A stretch of DNA of 64,000 nucleotides. Source: Orychophragmus violaceus. Taxonomy: Eukaryota > Streptophyta > Magnoliopsida > Brassicales > Brassicaceae. Every line of letters starts with the position of its first letter. The stretch's first letter is position 1. The position numbers and the translations under genes were made by a program. The stretch covers positions 24,647,615 through 24,711,614 of the forward strand of contig CM058233.1 of assembly GCA_030180135.1 (NCBI GenBank), written 5' to 3'. Under the pieces are notes generated by a model. The model saw only the letters and a program-made list of their open reading frames with translations. It was not told where the DNA came from and ran no database searches. This document shows positions 8,805 to 20,044 of the stretch, in pieces.

Positions 8805-11356
8805 ACTAAGATTTCTGACCTTTTGTACTACGGGACGGCTTGATCCCCGAAAGGGTTATGTAGGCAGCCGGTCTTTTGACGGTTCAGTTGTCCCCCCTCT
8901 CAAAAAGGGGGGGGGGGGTAGAACCGTATATATCTATACTTCCGCATCGGAGAATTCGGAAAATTATAAAACTATTCTCGAACTCGAAACCTTGACGGAC
9001 AAGGTTACTCGGAAAGTTCAAACAAGTCAGCTCGGAACTTCCGAGCAAATCAGCTAGGATAGTCCGAACTTCCAAGAAAATCAGCTAGGAAAGTCCGAAC
9101 TTCCGAGCAAATCAGCTAGGAAAGTCCGAGCTATTCAAACAAGTCAGCTCAGAACTTCCAAGCAAATCAGCTAGGAAAGTCCGAGCTATTCAAACAAGTC
9201 AGCTCGGAACTTCCGAGCAAATCAGCTATGAACGTCCGAGCTATTCAAACAAGTCAGCTCGGAACTTCCGAGCAAATTAGCTAGGAAAGTCCGAGCTATT
9301 CAAACAATTCAGCTCGGAACTTCCGAGCAAATCATCTAGGAACGTCCGAGCAAATCAGCTAGGAACGTCCCAGCTATTCAAACAAGTCAACTCGGAACTT
9401 CCGAGCAAAGTCAGCTAAGAAAGTCCGAACTTCCAAACATGTCAGCTATGAAAGTCCAAGTCAGATCAGAATTCCCGAGCAAATCAGCTCGGAAATCCGA
9501 GCAGAACAGCTTGGAAATCCGAGCAGAATAGCTCAAAAATTATGAGCAAATCAGCCCGGATGTCCGAGCAGGACGCTTCTCTCGAAGAAAAACTGAACCT
9601 GTCCAACTATCTTCAAAACGTATTCAGACAACTCTCACAACACTCAGCTCACATGGCCAATTCACTCAAACAAATCCGGACAACGGATCGTAGCTGGAAG
9701 CACAGCGCATCTGAAAAAGTTCAACTCTCCAACCAAACGCGTGGATTCATCCGGTAACGAAAATAAACTCATTCTCGCTATTATTTAATTTATTTTCTCT
9801 TAGATAGAAATTAAGATATAAACTTTGAAATTTAGAATTCGTTACTATCACGTCGCATGCATGATTGTTTTGAATAGTCTATCTAGTCTGCTGACGGACG
9901 CATCAGACAAACACATACATCCTTTACGGATATTATTTAACACGTCCTATACGGATTGAGGCTAAATACATCCAACAAACAGATAAAAGCGCGCTATATA
10001 AATTTTTAATACCGCCAAGGTATGTTTATTATCGGCGAAGGGAACATAAGTCGAGAGTCGATAGTAAAACCCGGAAATCGGGAAGTTGATAGGTCTTCAA
10101 ATCCGCCGCACCGGTACTAGAGTCGATAATAGACCCCATAAATCCAGTATGACGCTACTCAACACACTTGTAAAATGACGTTTTAACCAAGTATATTTTG
10201 GTTCGGTATCTTTAAAAGGTGGGTCCTGTGGATACCGGCTTACTTTCGATAAACGGAAGATGCGAGTCGAAAGCTTCACAGAAAACGGAATCGAAAATCC
10301 AAACCCAGTAAAGCACAACACGCTGGTCTCGACAACGTCATTAGTGAGTACACGAACGACACGGGAATGTAAGACGGGAAACCCCCACACTAATACCGAA
10401 GTCAACTGTAAAACTCCTAAACCCAGTAAAACGCTTCCGAGCATACTGGTCTAAATCATTACAGGTCCGCAAGAAGAGTACATCTCACTAATCTTCGGAC
10501 TTAATCTCTAAACCCAGTAAACGCAACACGCGGGTCTAAACAATGTCATTATTGAGCATACGACCGACTATGGGAATGTAAGCCGGGAAACCCCCGCACT
10601 AGTACTGAAGTCAAAAGGAAATATCCTAAACCCAATAAGACGCTTCCGAGCACACTGGTCTAGATCATTACAAGTTCGCAAGACGAGTACGTCTCCCTAA
10701 TCTTCAGACTTAATTTCGAAACCCAGTAAGACGCTTCCGAGCACACTGGTCTAATCATTACAGAATCCGCGAGAGGAGTACGTCTTGCTACTCTTCGAAC
10801 TCGGTATCAAAACCCGATAAGGCGTTTTTGAGCACGCTGATCTGAGTCAAACACATTTCCGCAGAAAGGATGCTCCTTGTGAAACAATCCAAAAATGATC
10901 GACGACAATACGATCGCTCGCTCTCACATAGACCAAGCATATCTGAAAATTCAGGCGGCCCAGCTCGAAGATTCCGAGATGAAGCTCAGAAATCCTGAGC
11001 TGACCAAATTCTGAACTAAACCTCGGAAATTCAAAAACTAGTCATCTCGGAAGTTCCGAGATGAAGCTCAGAAATTCAGAACCGACTGCCTCAGATCATC
11101 CAATCCGACAATCTCGGATTTTCCGAGCTAACTCAATTTTGTTCTCCGGATAAAGTTTTTGGATAACTTATAGAAAACTATACGGTGAGGCGTCTATCAA
11201 CCAGAAATTCCGAAAAACAACCAGGAAAATGATCTCAGAGACTAGAAACAAAAGCATTTTATTTAAAAAGCAAAGAGTTCATAAAACAGAATGACCAACC
11301 ATTCCGGAAAGAAGGAACAACAACATTTGAAGAAATAACGCAAACAAACAAGGTTT
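8805..11356 (+). repeat. Tat-1 non-coding spacer with palindromic tandem repeats
   Basis: There is no coding capacity. A C-run and a 12-G run (8892-8918) can pair with each other. From about 9010 to 9540 a unit of roughly 56 bp repeats imperfectly; its core is the palindrome GCTCGGAACTTCCGAGC. From about 10300 to 10830 a second repeated unit appears, with AAACCCAGTAA and CTTCCGAGCACACTGGTCT at its core. The palindrome recurs near 10960-11130. The same spacer is found displaced at 42440-44290. Confidence 0.8.
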
Positions 11357-12559
11357 TTAGAGATAGGAACCATAGAAATTGGATACGCCGGCCGACTCCG
11401 CATCGTCAACAAGGGAAGTGTCCCATTGCAACGGCCCGCCAGAATCTCCTGAGAAAGGAGAAAAGTTGAAACAATTCTCCGCCTCGGCCATCAACTTGTC
11501 ATACTCAGGGCCATCAACCTGTCTCTCCGCCTCCGCTTTCGTACTGTCGAGCTGCTCCTCCTCGATCTCGAACGCTGGAGGGTCTTGTGCCTTTAGCGCG
11601 GCAATAATTTCAAGGTTACTGTTCGTCTCAATGAAATCACAGTGTCTCTTCTTGGCCGCAGGCAGCTTGGCGAAAATACCGCGAAGTTTCCTGGAGTGGG
11701 ACGAGAACTTATCAAACATCTCCTTCCTCCCTTTTTTAGTTGCCTCTTTCAATGCAACCTCAGGGGAAGAATTCTCCTCCACAAGCTTCAGTTTTAGAGC
11801 TTCGGCCTCGGCAAGAGCCTCCGCCCTTTCGGCTTCAATGGAACGCCGCGCCGCTTCAAACTCAGCCGCTTGAACTTCATGCGCAGCTTTTAACTCGGAA
11901 AGAGAAAGTTCCAGTTTCTGGTTATCGGCCAGATATTTGCGGAACATGGCCTGAGCTCCACGGATTTCTTTCTCGGCCTCAGCAGCCTGCCTGATCACCG
12001 ACGCGCACGCCTGAGGCAAAAATGTATATGAATCAGAAAACGGCCATTTAAATCAATGAGGAAAGATTTCTACCTTTAAGAAATCTTGGCCCGCGTCAGT
12101 AAGCGAAATGCCGTAGGACATGTCCTTGTACTGCACCGGAACGTCGCCTACATGCCATATCCCCGAACAGAATTTCGCAACTTCTGAGACGTCGTAAATA
12201 GGACCTCTGGACCTCGGACCGCTTGAGACAGATTTTGGGACGGTTCTAGGTACTTCAACCTCACCAGCCCTCCTAATCCTTTTCTTTCTCTTCTCAGGCG
12301 GAATATTCGGAGCCTCCAAACCCAAGACTGGTCCCATAGATATGTGGCGAGCGCCAGAGCTTCGGCCAGTTTCCAATCCACCAGCCGCCATGGGAACATC
12401 TTGGTTAAGCAATGCATCATGCACGGCGCCCCAGCCGTCTCCAATTACCTCCGACGCCCTCTCTTCATTGTTTCGCCTCTTTTCTTCAGCCATCGTCTTC
12501 CTCTTAGCTTTCGTGAGTTCACGATCGGAAAACGGAAGAGGCTCGCTCTGGAATGACAT
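11357..12559 (-). CDS. Spliced antisense gene of Tat-1 (aORF), function unknown
   Basis: Two frames join across a canonical intron. Exon 1 is 12559-12074 (162 codons, begins MSFQSEPLPFSDRELTKAKR). The intron is 12073-12011 (GTAGAA...CCTCAG, 63 bp). Exon 2 is 12010-11357. The join is in phase (GQDFLK|ACASVI) and gives about 379 residues with no internal stop. The N-terminal half is basic (EKRKKRIRRAGEVEVPRT) and then has WHVGDVPVQYKDMSYGISL. The C-terminal half is alanine/glutamate-rich and probably coiled coil (EAEKEIRGAQ, EAARRSIEAERAEALAEAEA). It runs opposite to pol, between the spacer and the 3' LTR. Extra ORFs in this place, including antisense ones, are known in Tat-lineage elements. 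I recognise no catalytic motif; a structural or nucleic-acid-binding role would be a guess. Tat-2 has a decayed homologue. Confidence 0.72.
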
Positions 12560-12581
12560 CGTCCTAGCTGTTGGGATCCTT

Positions 12582-12674
12582 CTGAAAAACAGATGTTAGT
12601 AAACTATAGGCCGGAAAGTATTAAAAAACAATGTTCAAGGACGTTCAAGGGAGAAACTAGAGAGGGAAACTTAC
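12582..12674 (-). other. Intron in the 5' UTR of the antisense gene
   Basis: On the minus strand GTAAGT follows TTTTGG at 12674, and TTTTTCAG ends at 12582, 23 bases before the ATG. Both sites are present at the homologous positions in Tat-2 (45982-46074). Confidence 0.65.
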
Positions 12675-12726
12675 CCAAAATCTAGAGAGAATGAGGTGAA
12701 TGAAGAAATGAATGAAGAATGAAGAA

Positions 12727-12734
12727 TATTTATA
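12727..12734 (-). promoter_or_regulatory. TATA box of the antisense gene
   Basis: TATAAATA on the minus strand lies about 170 bp upstream of the ATG and about 50 bp upstream of the leader-intron donor. It is followed by an ATTCTTCATTC-type leader. The same box is at 45922-45929 in Tat-2. Confidence 0.65.
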
Positions 12735-12901
12735 GATTTCTTCAAAGGAGTGGGGGTAGGATCATAATTTCGCGTGGTTTCTCAGAATGTAATCACATTT
12801 TCGTTCAAGCATGATCTCGAGATCGGCCAAACTATGCATAATGAATCGGCTCCGAGTGACCGAACTAGGTCTTCCGGACAATTGTTTTTGCCTCGAATAC
12901 A

Positions 12902-12917
12902 AAATAGGGGGGCTAAC
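12902..12917 (+). other. Polypurine tract of Tat-1
   Basis: AAATAGGGGGGCTAAC ends at the TG that opens the 3' LTR. Tat-2 has GAGCTGGGGGGCTAAT at the homologous place. Confidence 0.75.
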
Positions 12918-13169
12918 TGTTGGGGTCAAAAACCCCTCGACGAAAATAATAGCCGAAAACAAGATCGGACGATCGGACATGGACAAACGTCCATTTCGGA
13001 TAAACATAACTTCATACAAATGACAAGTTATACAAAGTGTCGATGACTTCGTATGAATAACCTCTTATACGAAAAGGTTCGACGGATAACATTTCATGCA
13101 AAACGGACAACATTTGATACGAAACGGACAACATTTCATACGAAGCGGACAACATTTCATACAAAACAG

Positions 13170-13811
13170 TGTTGGGAATGTCCTGAAATCTACTGTGCTA
13201 TCTCTAGAAAGTATGATAAGTGTCGAGATCAGACATAAGTCATAAATACTGGGAGGTCATGATGACTTGCTAGAGCCCGCTCTTGATCTATAAGTTAAGT
13301 ACTTATTACCAGTATTGTATGATCCCTAAGAGTCACACACCATAGCTAACGGGAAAGTTAACAAGGAATTAATACAGTAAGATGCATGACATTTACTGTA
13401 TTTGTACAGAGAATTGGGCCAGACAAAATACAGTCTTTTTGTCTGATTTGGGTCTTGGGCCAAGAAGCCTAATAAGCCATTAGTTTAATTACTTGGGCCC
13501 ATATAAGGAAGAGGAGGCGCCACTTAGCTTGATAATCTGCGATTTCTAGGTCTGGCCGTCCTCCTCTCTCTATGTTGTTCCAGCTTGGTCTAGCAGCCTG
13601 ATCCAGTAGCTTGTAAGCGTGTGGATACCTAGGAGGAGCCGGTAATCATCAGCTCTTGCAGATCTCGATATTCCCTTTGATCAATCCGCTGCAATCATAA
13701 GGTAATGATCCTGATCTGTTTATGATTCAACTGCAAATCACCTAGATCCTAGTTGATTATGTGATAGGTTGTAATCTGATAATTGAACCTATGAACCAAC
13801 ATAATCCTACA
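13170..13811 (+). repeat. Copia-A 5' LTR
   Basis: TGTTGGGAATG...CCTACA. It is followed directly by an initiator-tRNA primer binding site. Confidence 0.95.
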
Positions 13812-13812
13812 G

Positions 13813-13826
13813 TGGTATCAGAGCCA
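13813..13826 (+). other. Primer binding site (tRNA-iMet) of Copia-A
   Basis: TGGTATCAGAGCCA lies one base after the LTR. It is the usual initiator-methionine tRNA site of plant copia elements. Confidence 0.9.
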
Positions 13827-15253
13827 GGTTGTTAGGTTTTTGCTTTTTGGATCATACTAGGTTGTTTATTAGTTTGATGAATCGATTTTAATGAGTAAAA
13901 TTTGATTAGAAAACTTGAAAAACCTAATTTGCAAATCGCATAATCCGATTGAAACCCATCGGTATGCGAAGTGGACGCCCGTATCGATCGACGAGGGAGC
14001 GTGATATCGATCGATATCGATCGGATCGATTGCTTCTCGCTGTCCCGATGACCCGATCGCAATGAGCTGATGCACGCGAGTATCGATCGACGTGTAAGCG
14101 TCATATCGATCGATATGCTGGCGAGGCATACGTTCCGCGAGTAGCCAATCGGTTCAGCCGAGCTTCGCGGTTCGTTCTTCCCAAACCCGCGACAATGAAC
14201 CGATCAAACCGATTGTGGTTCATTGTCAGCTTTAGCTTAAACCGCAAGTTAGGTCAAAATTGGCTAAAACACAAGGTGTTTCTTCCCGGTTTTGGACTTA
14301 ACCGAACCGATCCAATTTAATTGGTGGTTCAAGCGGTTAACCCAAATTGCGGTTTGCTGGAAATTATTTAATACAATTGGTATTATTTAATTTCTGGTTA
14401 AACCGGATTTAAATTCAAAAATTGAATTTTAACCTAAACCGAAGGCTGGTCTAAGTTTGATTTGGTTGGACCAAATAATTTAGAGCTGGTCTGGTTTAGT
14501 AAATAACCAGTTGGATTTAGTAGTTAATTTGGTCTTGGACCAGAATTAATGAACCGACTCGGTTATGTCAAATTATTGGGCCAATTGGAATTCTGTGGTC
14601 TTGGGCCAAGAATTGGGCCTATAATTTGTGACCCAACCGAAAACTTTAATAAAATATTAAATTAGAAATTTCTATTTTTAGCATGTTTCAAGATTTAGAA
14701 AGTTTCTAAAATAAGTAAGTTTCCCAAAATAGTAATCTTCTATTTTTGGAAAGAAAACCTAAAATCCTCAAAACTAATATCAAGCTTGGATGTCTTGCCC
14801 AATCTTGTCAGCTACTTAACGCTTATTCAATTACAGATATGTCTTACAGTGTGAGGTGTCTGTTTTTGCGTAAGTAAAGTAGTATATAGTCACTAATTTC
14901 ATTGGGAGTCCCAGACTTTAGTGATTATTTGGCTGTAAGAGATTGGTTTCCTTGACTGGGCCATCGGGAGTCCCGAGCCTTGAGACATCTGGTGAATTGG
15001 GCCTTGGGCCCAATCCACAACCGAGAGTTATATAGATATAACTAGCTGTGTGCATGCTTACCAAGTAAAGCTAATTCCGGGTGACGGCCAGTGGCCCACT
15101 TTGGTTTTGGTTGAACATGGGTCTCGTAATCATTGCATTCTTATGAGGTTAAACAAATAAATTTTGAATGCAATGCGAGTTTTCTTATAAGTTATTAAGA
15201 TTACTCTTTTATGAACTAAATAACTAAAACTCTATTGTCTCATAATTTCAGCT
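13827..15253 (+). other. Long 5' leader of Copia-A
   Basis: This 1.4 kb stretch has no coding frame. It contains a cluster of ATCGATCGAT palindromes at 13983-14115, repeated GGTTTAAACC-like and GGACCAA stretches, and an A/T-rich middle. It ends with TTTCAG at 15246-15251 just before the gag ATG, a possible splice acceptor that is also conserved in Copia-B and Copia-C. Confidence 0.6.
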
Positions 15254-16240
15254 ATGTCAAGCACAACAACACAAAACACTTTCTCGATCCGGTCTGCCCT
15301 TGAGAAGGACAAACTGAACGGATCAAACTTCCTGAACTGGTCCATGAACCTGAGACTTGTGCTCAGGCAGGAGAAGAAGGCTTATGTCCTTGAAAGAGTT
15401 CTCCCCCCTAGACCTGCGAATAATGCCGCACAAGCTGTGAAGAATGCTTGGGATACGCATTCTTCAGATGCTAATGACGTGGTTTGCCTAATGTTGGCGA
15501 CAATGGCTCCCGAACTGCAGATTCCGTGGGAAGGCCTGACTTGTCCCATGGAACTGATGGCAAACCTGAAAGCGTTGTTTCAGGAGCAGGCTCGTACAGA
15601 GAGATTCCAAACTGTAAAGAATCTCTTGGACTGTAAAATGGCTAAGGATGCAACAGTGAGTCCACATGTTCTGAAAATGATGGGTTATCTCGATCATTTG
15701 ACTAGACTCGACTGTCCTATAAGCCAAGAGCTTGCTTGTGATATCGTTCTGCAGTCTCTTACTCCTGCATATGACCAGTTCACCTTGAACTATAATATGC
15801 ATGGGTTGACAAAGACTTTGCCTGAGCTACATGGTATGCTCAAGACTGCAGAACCTAATCTGAAGAAGGCCAAGGACCCGTCTGTACTAATGGTGCAGAA
15901 GGGCAAGGGTTTCAAGAAATCCGCTGCAGACAAAGGAAAGGGCAAGGCAGTCAACAAAGAAAAGGCCAAGCCCAAGCCCGTGTCTAAAGCTGGGCCTTCT
16001 GATATCTGCCACTTTTGCAAAGAGGCAGGGCATTATCGCAGGGACTGTAAGAAATACCAGGAAAGTCTAAAGGAGAAGAAGAAATCCTTCGCGACTACTT
16101 CTTCAGGTATTTTTTTTATTGAAGTAAATACTACTACTTCTGATAATACCACTTGGGTATTAGACACTGGATGTGGGGCTCATATTTGTACTAATGTGCA
16201 GGCGCTCAGCAACAGTAGAAGGTTGAAGCAGGGCAAGTAG
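15254..16240 (+). pseudogene. Copia-A gag and start of protease
   Basis: The 328-residue frame begins MSSTTTQNTFSIRSALEKDK, with LNGSNFLNWSMNLRLVLRQE after it, the usual N-terminus of plant copia Gag (UBN2-type capsid). A CCHC zinc knuckle, CHFCKEAGHYRRDC, lies at about residues 249-262, preceded by a lysine-rich linker. The protease begins with LDTGCGAHIC near 16160. The frame ends at 16238-16240 because one base is missing in the G run at 16231 (Copia-B reads through as QGQVEL). Gag packages the element RNA in cytoplasmic particles. Confidence 0.85.
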
Positions 16241-17520
16241 AGTTGCGGGTTGGCAATGGAGCGAAGGTTCCAGCACTGGCCGTTGGCACTTACTTGTTAT
16301 CTTTACCTTCTGGATTGATTTTAGAACTTGAGAATTGTTATTTTGTACCTGCTATAAGCAGAAATATCATTTCAGTTTCATTATTGGATTTACAATGATT
16401 TGATTTTTCTATTAAGAATAAATTGTGTTCCTTTAATCTCAATGATATGTTCTATGGCTGTGCCCCTCTTATTAATGGGCTGTACATGCTGGATCAATCT
16501 ACTCCAGTATATAACATAAATACAAAACGGTTCAAATCTAACGAAGAAAATGAAACGTTTCTCTGGCATTGTCGTTTAGGGCACATTAGTGAGAAACGCG
16601 TCAAGAGGCTCCATTCAAATGGACTCTTGGGCTCATTTGACTTTGAGTCTTGTGAGCAATGCGAATCTTGCCTAATGGGCAAAATGACACGGGCCCCTTT
16701 TAATAAACCCACAGAAAGGGCCAGTGAACTATTGGGCCTGATACATACTGACGTGTGTGGCCCAATGTCCACAAATGCTAGAGGAAACTATCAGTACTTC
16801 ATTACATTCACTGATGATTTCAGTAGATATGGATATGTCTACTTGATGAAACATAAGTCGGAAACCTTTGAGAAGTTCAAAGAATTCCAGAATGAAGTAC
16901 AGAACCAGCTTGGTAAAAGTATTAAGGCTCTTCGGTCGGACCGAGGAGGAGAATACTTGAGCCAGGAATTCCGTGATCATCTGAGTGAGTGTGGGATCAT
17001 CTCCCAACTCATACCTCCTGGAACACCTCAGTGGACTGGTGTGTCTGAGAGAAGGAATCAGACATTGTTAGATATGGTCCGATCCATGATGAGTCACACA
17101 GACCTTCCTATATCCCTTTGGGGATATGCTTTGCTGACCGCAACGTTCACACTGAACAGAGTGCCATCAAAAGCAGTAGCAAAGACACCATATGAGTTAT
17201 GGACTGGAAAAACTCCAGAAATGTCTTTTCTCAGAATTTGGGGTTGTGAAGCCTATGTCAAAAGATTAATCTCAGACAAGCTTACACCAAATCTGACAAA
17301 TGCTACTTCATTGGTTATCCTAGGGATACCAAGGCTTATTACTTCTATCTGCGATCCGAGAACAAGATCTTTGTTGCTCGGGATTGTACTTTTCTTGAGA
17401 GGGAATTTCTCTCTAAGAAAGATAGTGGGAGTAAGGTACAACTTGATGAAATTCAAGAAGGACAGGAACCTGTTCAACCTAATGAGGAAGAACAGCAGGA
17501 TGAATTACATGAAGTTGTAG
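16241..17520 (+). pseudogene. Copia-A protease end and integrase
   Basis: The segment continues the polyprotein in a shifted frame with an in-frame TGA at 16396-16398. From 16423 it reads CSFNLNDMFYGCAPLINGLY (gag-pre-integrase), then the zinc-binding WHCRLGHI...CEQCESCLMGK. The integrase core follows, with HTDVCGPM, RSDRGGEYLS and GVSERRNQTLLDMV giving the D, D and E. The usual N-G-V before the glutamate is T-G-V. A one-base deletion near 17288 shifts the frame, so the last 70 or so residues to 17520 are out of frame with pol. Confidence 0.85.
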
Positions 17521-19213
17521 TAGAACCTGAACTTGTAGTACCTGAAGTTCGAAGATCCGGAAGGATCCGTCACGAACCCGATAGATATCAGGGATTCCTC
17601 GTGACTAATTGCCATGATCTTTTGATCATTGATGGTGATGAACCCTCGAACTTTGCAGAAGCCATGATGGGCCCTGACTCCTTAAAGTGGCGTGAAGCCA
17701 CTGAATCCGAGATGGACTCCATGTCTAGCAACCAAGTGTTTTCACTGGTTGACTTACCCGCTGGTGCTAAAGCCATCGAGTGTAAATGGATCTTCAAGAA
17801 GAAGATTGACATGGATGGAAATGTCCAGATTTACAAGGCCAGGTTGGTGGCAAAAGGTTTCAAACAAATTCATGGTATAGACTATGATGAAACCTATTCA
17901 CCAGTGGCCATGAGGAAATCAATTCGGATTCTCCTAGCAACTGCCGCTTATTATGATTATGAGATTTGGCAGATGGATGTGAAAACCGCCTTCCTGAATG
18001 GAATCTTGGAGGAGGATGTGTATATGACACAGCCTGACGGTTACATTGATCCTAAGAATGCTGGGAAAGTATGCAAGCTTCACAAATCCATTTATGGATT
18101 GAAGCAAGCATCGAGGAGTTGGAATCTTCGTTTTGATGAGGCAATAAAGAATTTTGACTTCATCAGAAACAAGGAAGAACAATGTGTGTATAAGAAAACT
18201 AGTGGGAGCAAAGTGGCGTTTCTTATCCTATATGTCGATGACATATTGCTTCTTGGAAACGATATTCCAATGCTGAAGTCTGTTAAAGACTGGCCGGGAA
18301 GTTGTTTTTCCATAAGGACATGGGTGAAGCCGCGTATGTTCTTGGAATTCGAATCTTTAGAGACAGATCTAAAAGGATGATTGGACTTTGTCAAGATTCT
18401 TATATAGACAAAATCCTGCATCGATTCAGAATGGATAAATCCAAGAAGGGATTCACGCCAATGATACATGGTGCTACACTAAGCAAGACTCAGTGTCCTA
18501 AAACACCTGATGAGCTTAAGCGCATGAGTAGGATACCTTATGCTTCGGCTATAGGATCTATCATGTATGCCATGATCTGTACTCGTCCTGATGTTGCTTA
18601 TGCACTAAGCATGACGAGTAGGTACCAGTCTAATCCAGGTGAGAATCACTGGATTGCCGTAAAGAATATCCTGAAGTATTTGAGGAATACTAAGGATAAG
18701 TTCTTGGTTTACGGAGGAAGTGAAGTGATTGAAATGAGTGGATTCACGGATGCAAGTTTTCAGACAGATAAAGATGATTTCAGGTCACAGTCTGGTTACA
18801 TCTTCTGTCTGAATGGCGGTGCAGTAAGTTGGAAGAGCTCCAAGCAGAGCACCGTGGCAGATTCCACAACTGAAGCTGAATACATCGCTGCTTCAGAAGC
18901 TGTGAAGGAAGGAGTTTGGATAAGGAACTTCATGATTGAACTCGGTGTATTCCCAAATGCCACTGAGCCTTTAACACTGTATTGTGACAACAATGGTGCA
19001 ATTGCTCAAGCTAAGGAACCGAGACATCATCAGAAATCAAAACATATTATGAGAAGGTATCACCTGATTCGTGATATAGTGAATAGAGGTGAAGTGATGG
19101 TCAGCAGAGTTCCCACTGATGAGAACGTGGCTGACCCGTTGACAAAGCCACTCCCGAGACCTAAGCACGAGTTGCATACTGCTGCTGTAGGAATTAGAGA
19201 TTTTCAAATGTAA
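17521..19213 (+). pseudogene. Copia-A reverse transcriptase and RNase H
   Basis: Reverse transcriptase is visible from WREATESEMDSM and CKWIFKKKIDMDG through WQMDVKTAFLNGILEEDVYM to the palm motif LYVDDILLLG (about 18227-18256), which is intact. A frameshift near 18300-18315 disrupts KDMGEAAYVLGIRIFRD. The frame at 18302-19213 then carries GSIMYAMICTRPDVAYALS, and RNase H with FTDASFQTDKDDFRSQSGY, STTEAEYIAASEA and LYCDNNGAIAQAKEP, ending RDFQM. Apart from frameshifts the catalytic residues are retained. Confidence 0.88.
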
Positions 19214-20031
19214 TCTCTTTTTGAGTGGGAGTTGTGAGGGCTTTATTTTAGTTATCTTGATTGGTTCATGTAAACATTTTAATGTTAATGAAATTTTATT
19301 TCTGGATTATTTTTAACTGTGATATAAAATAATCGTTCCAAAATGATTCATGTCGTAATATATGGGCCATCGAAGTACATGAGAAAGACTTGATCATGAA
19401 ACCCCATATTTAACGAAATGACATAAATCATAGTGTCCATAGTCGAAGGTTGTTGAAATTGGAACACCAACAACCACTTGAGACTAGAGTGTGTTGAGAC
19501 TTATGACCAAGTTTCATGGGTCATGGATGCGCGGCATCAAAGTCAACACATAGGTATATGTAGGGAGCATATGACCGGACATGGCCCGCTGATGAGAACT
19601 CTACAAGATATTGATATCTGTGTCATAAAAGGTTCTCATTTACGACTATAGAGTATAGTCCTTAGACCTGAGTTCGCATGCATGTGGCTGCACATGGATT
19701 GATGCGCTTTGATCATTGTCTAACGCTGTTTCGTAACTGGGAGCTATAAGGACCTTGGTTGGGTGTATTATAAAGTGTGTAGTTCATAGTGATGGAACAA
19801 GATGGGATTTGTCCCTGCCGTTTAACGGAGGTAATATCTCTAGGCCAATCGGAGACTTGATAGCTGGTAAGAGAGTGGCCACTCCCAAACGGACTTGCCC
19901 AAGTCGTTTGAATTGTCAGTATCAAATCTGGTCCGATGAACATGGTCTGGCTATATAAGGATGACACGCATCTTGCCTTATGCCAGATCGAGATATTGAG
20001 ACAAAAGGATTAGGGAATGTAGGATTCCAGT
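19214..20031 (+). other. Conserved 3' non-coding region of Copia-A
   Basis: About 820 bp separate the pol stop from the polypurine tract. The same block follows pol in Copia-B (58460-59294) and Copia-C (47833-48660). An antisense frame at 19967-19713 shares GQIPSCSIT and QGPY with antisense frames in the other copies. Confidence 0.6.
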
Positions 20032-20044
20032 ACAAGTGGGAGAT
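20032..20044 (+). other. Polypurine tract of Copia-A
   Basis: AAGTGGGAGAT ends directly before the 3' LTR, in the standard plant copia position. Confidence 0.85.

Noticed and set aside
9010..9540. CRISPR-like regularly spaced repeats
   Set aside because: The context is a plant retrotransposon. Units are imperfect tandem repeats without unique spacers and no cas genes exist.
11379..11994. Plus-strand frames opposite the antisense gene (164 and 84 codons)
   Set aside because: They are the complement of a GC-biased coding exon. The minus-strand frame has introns, promoter and a homologue, and the plus-strand one has none.
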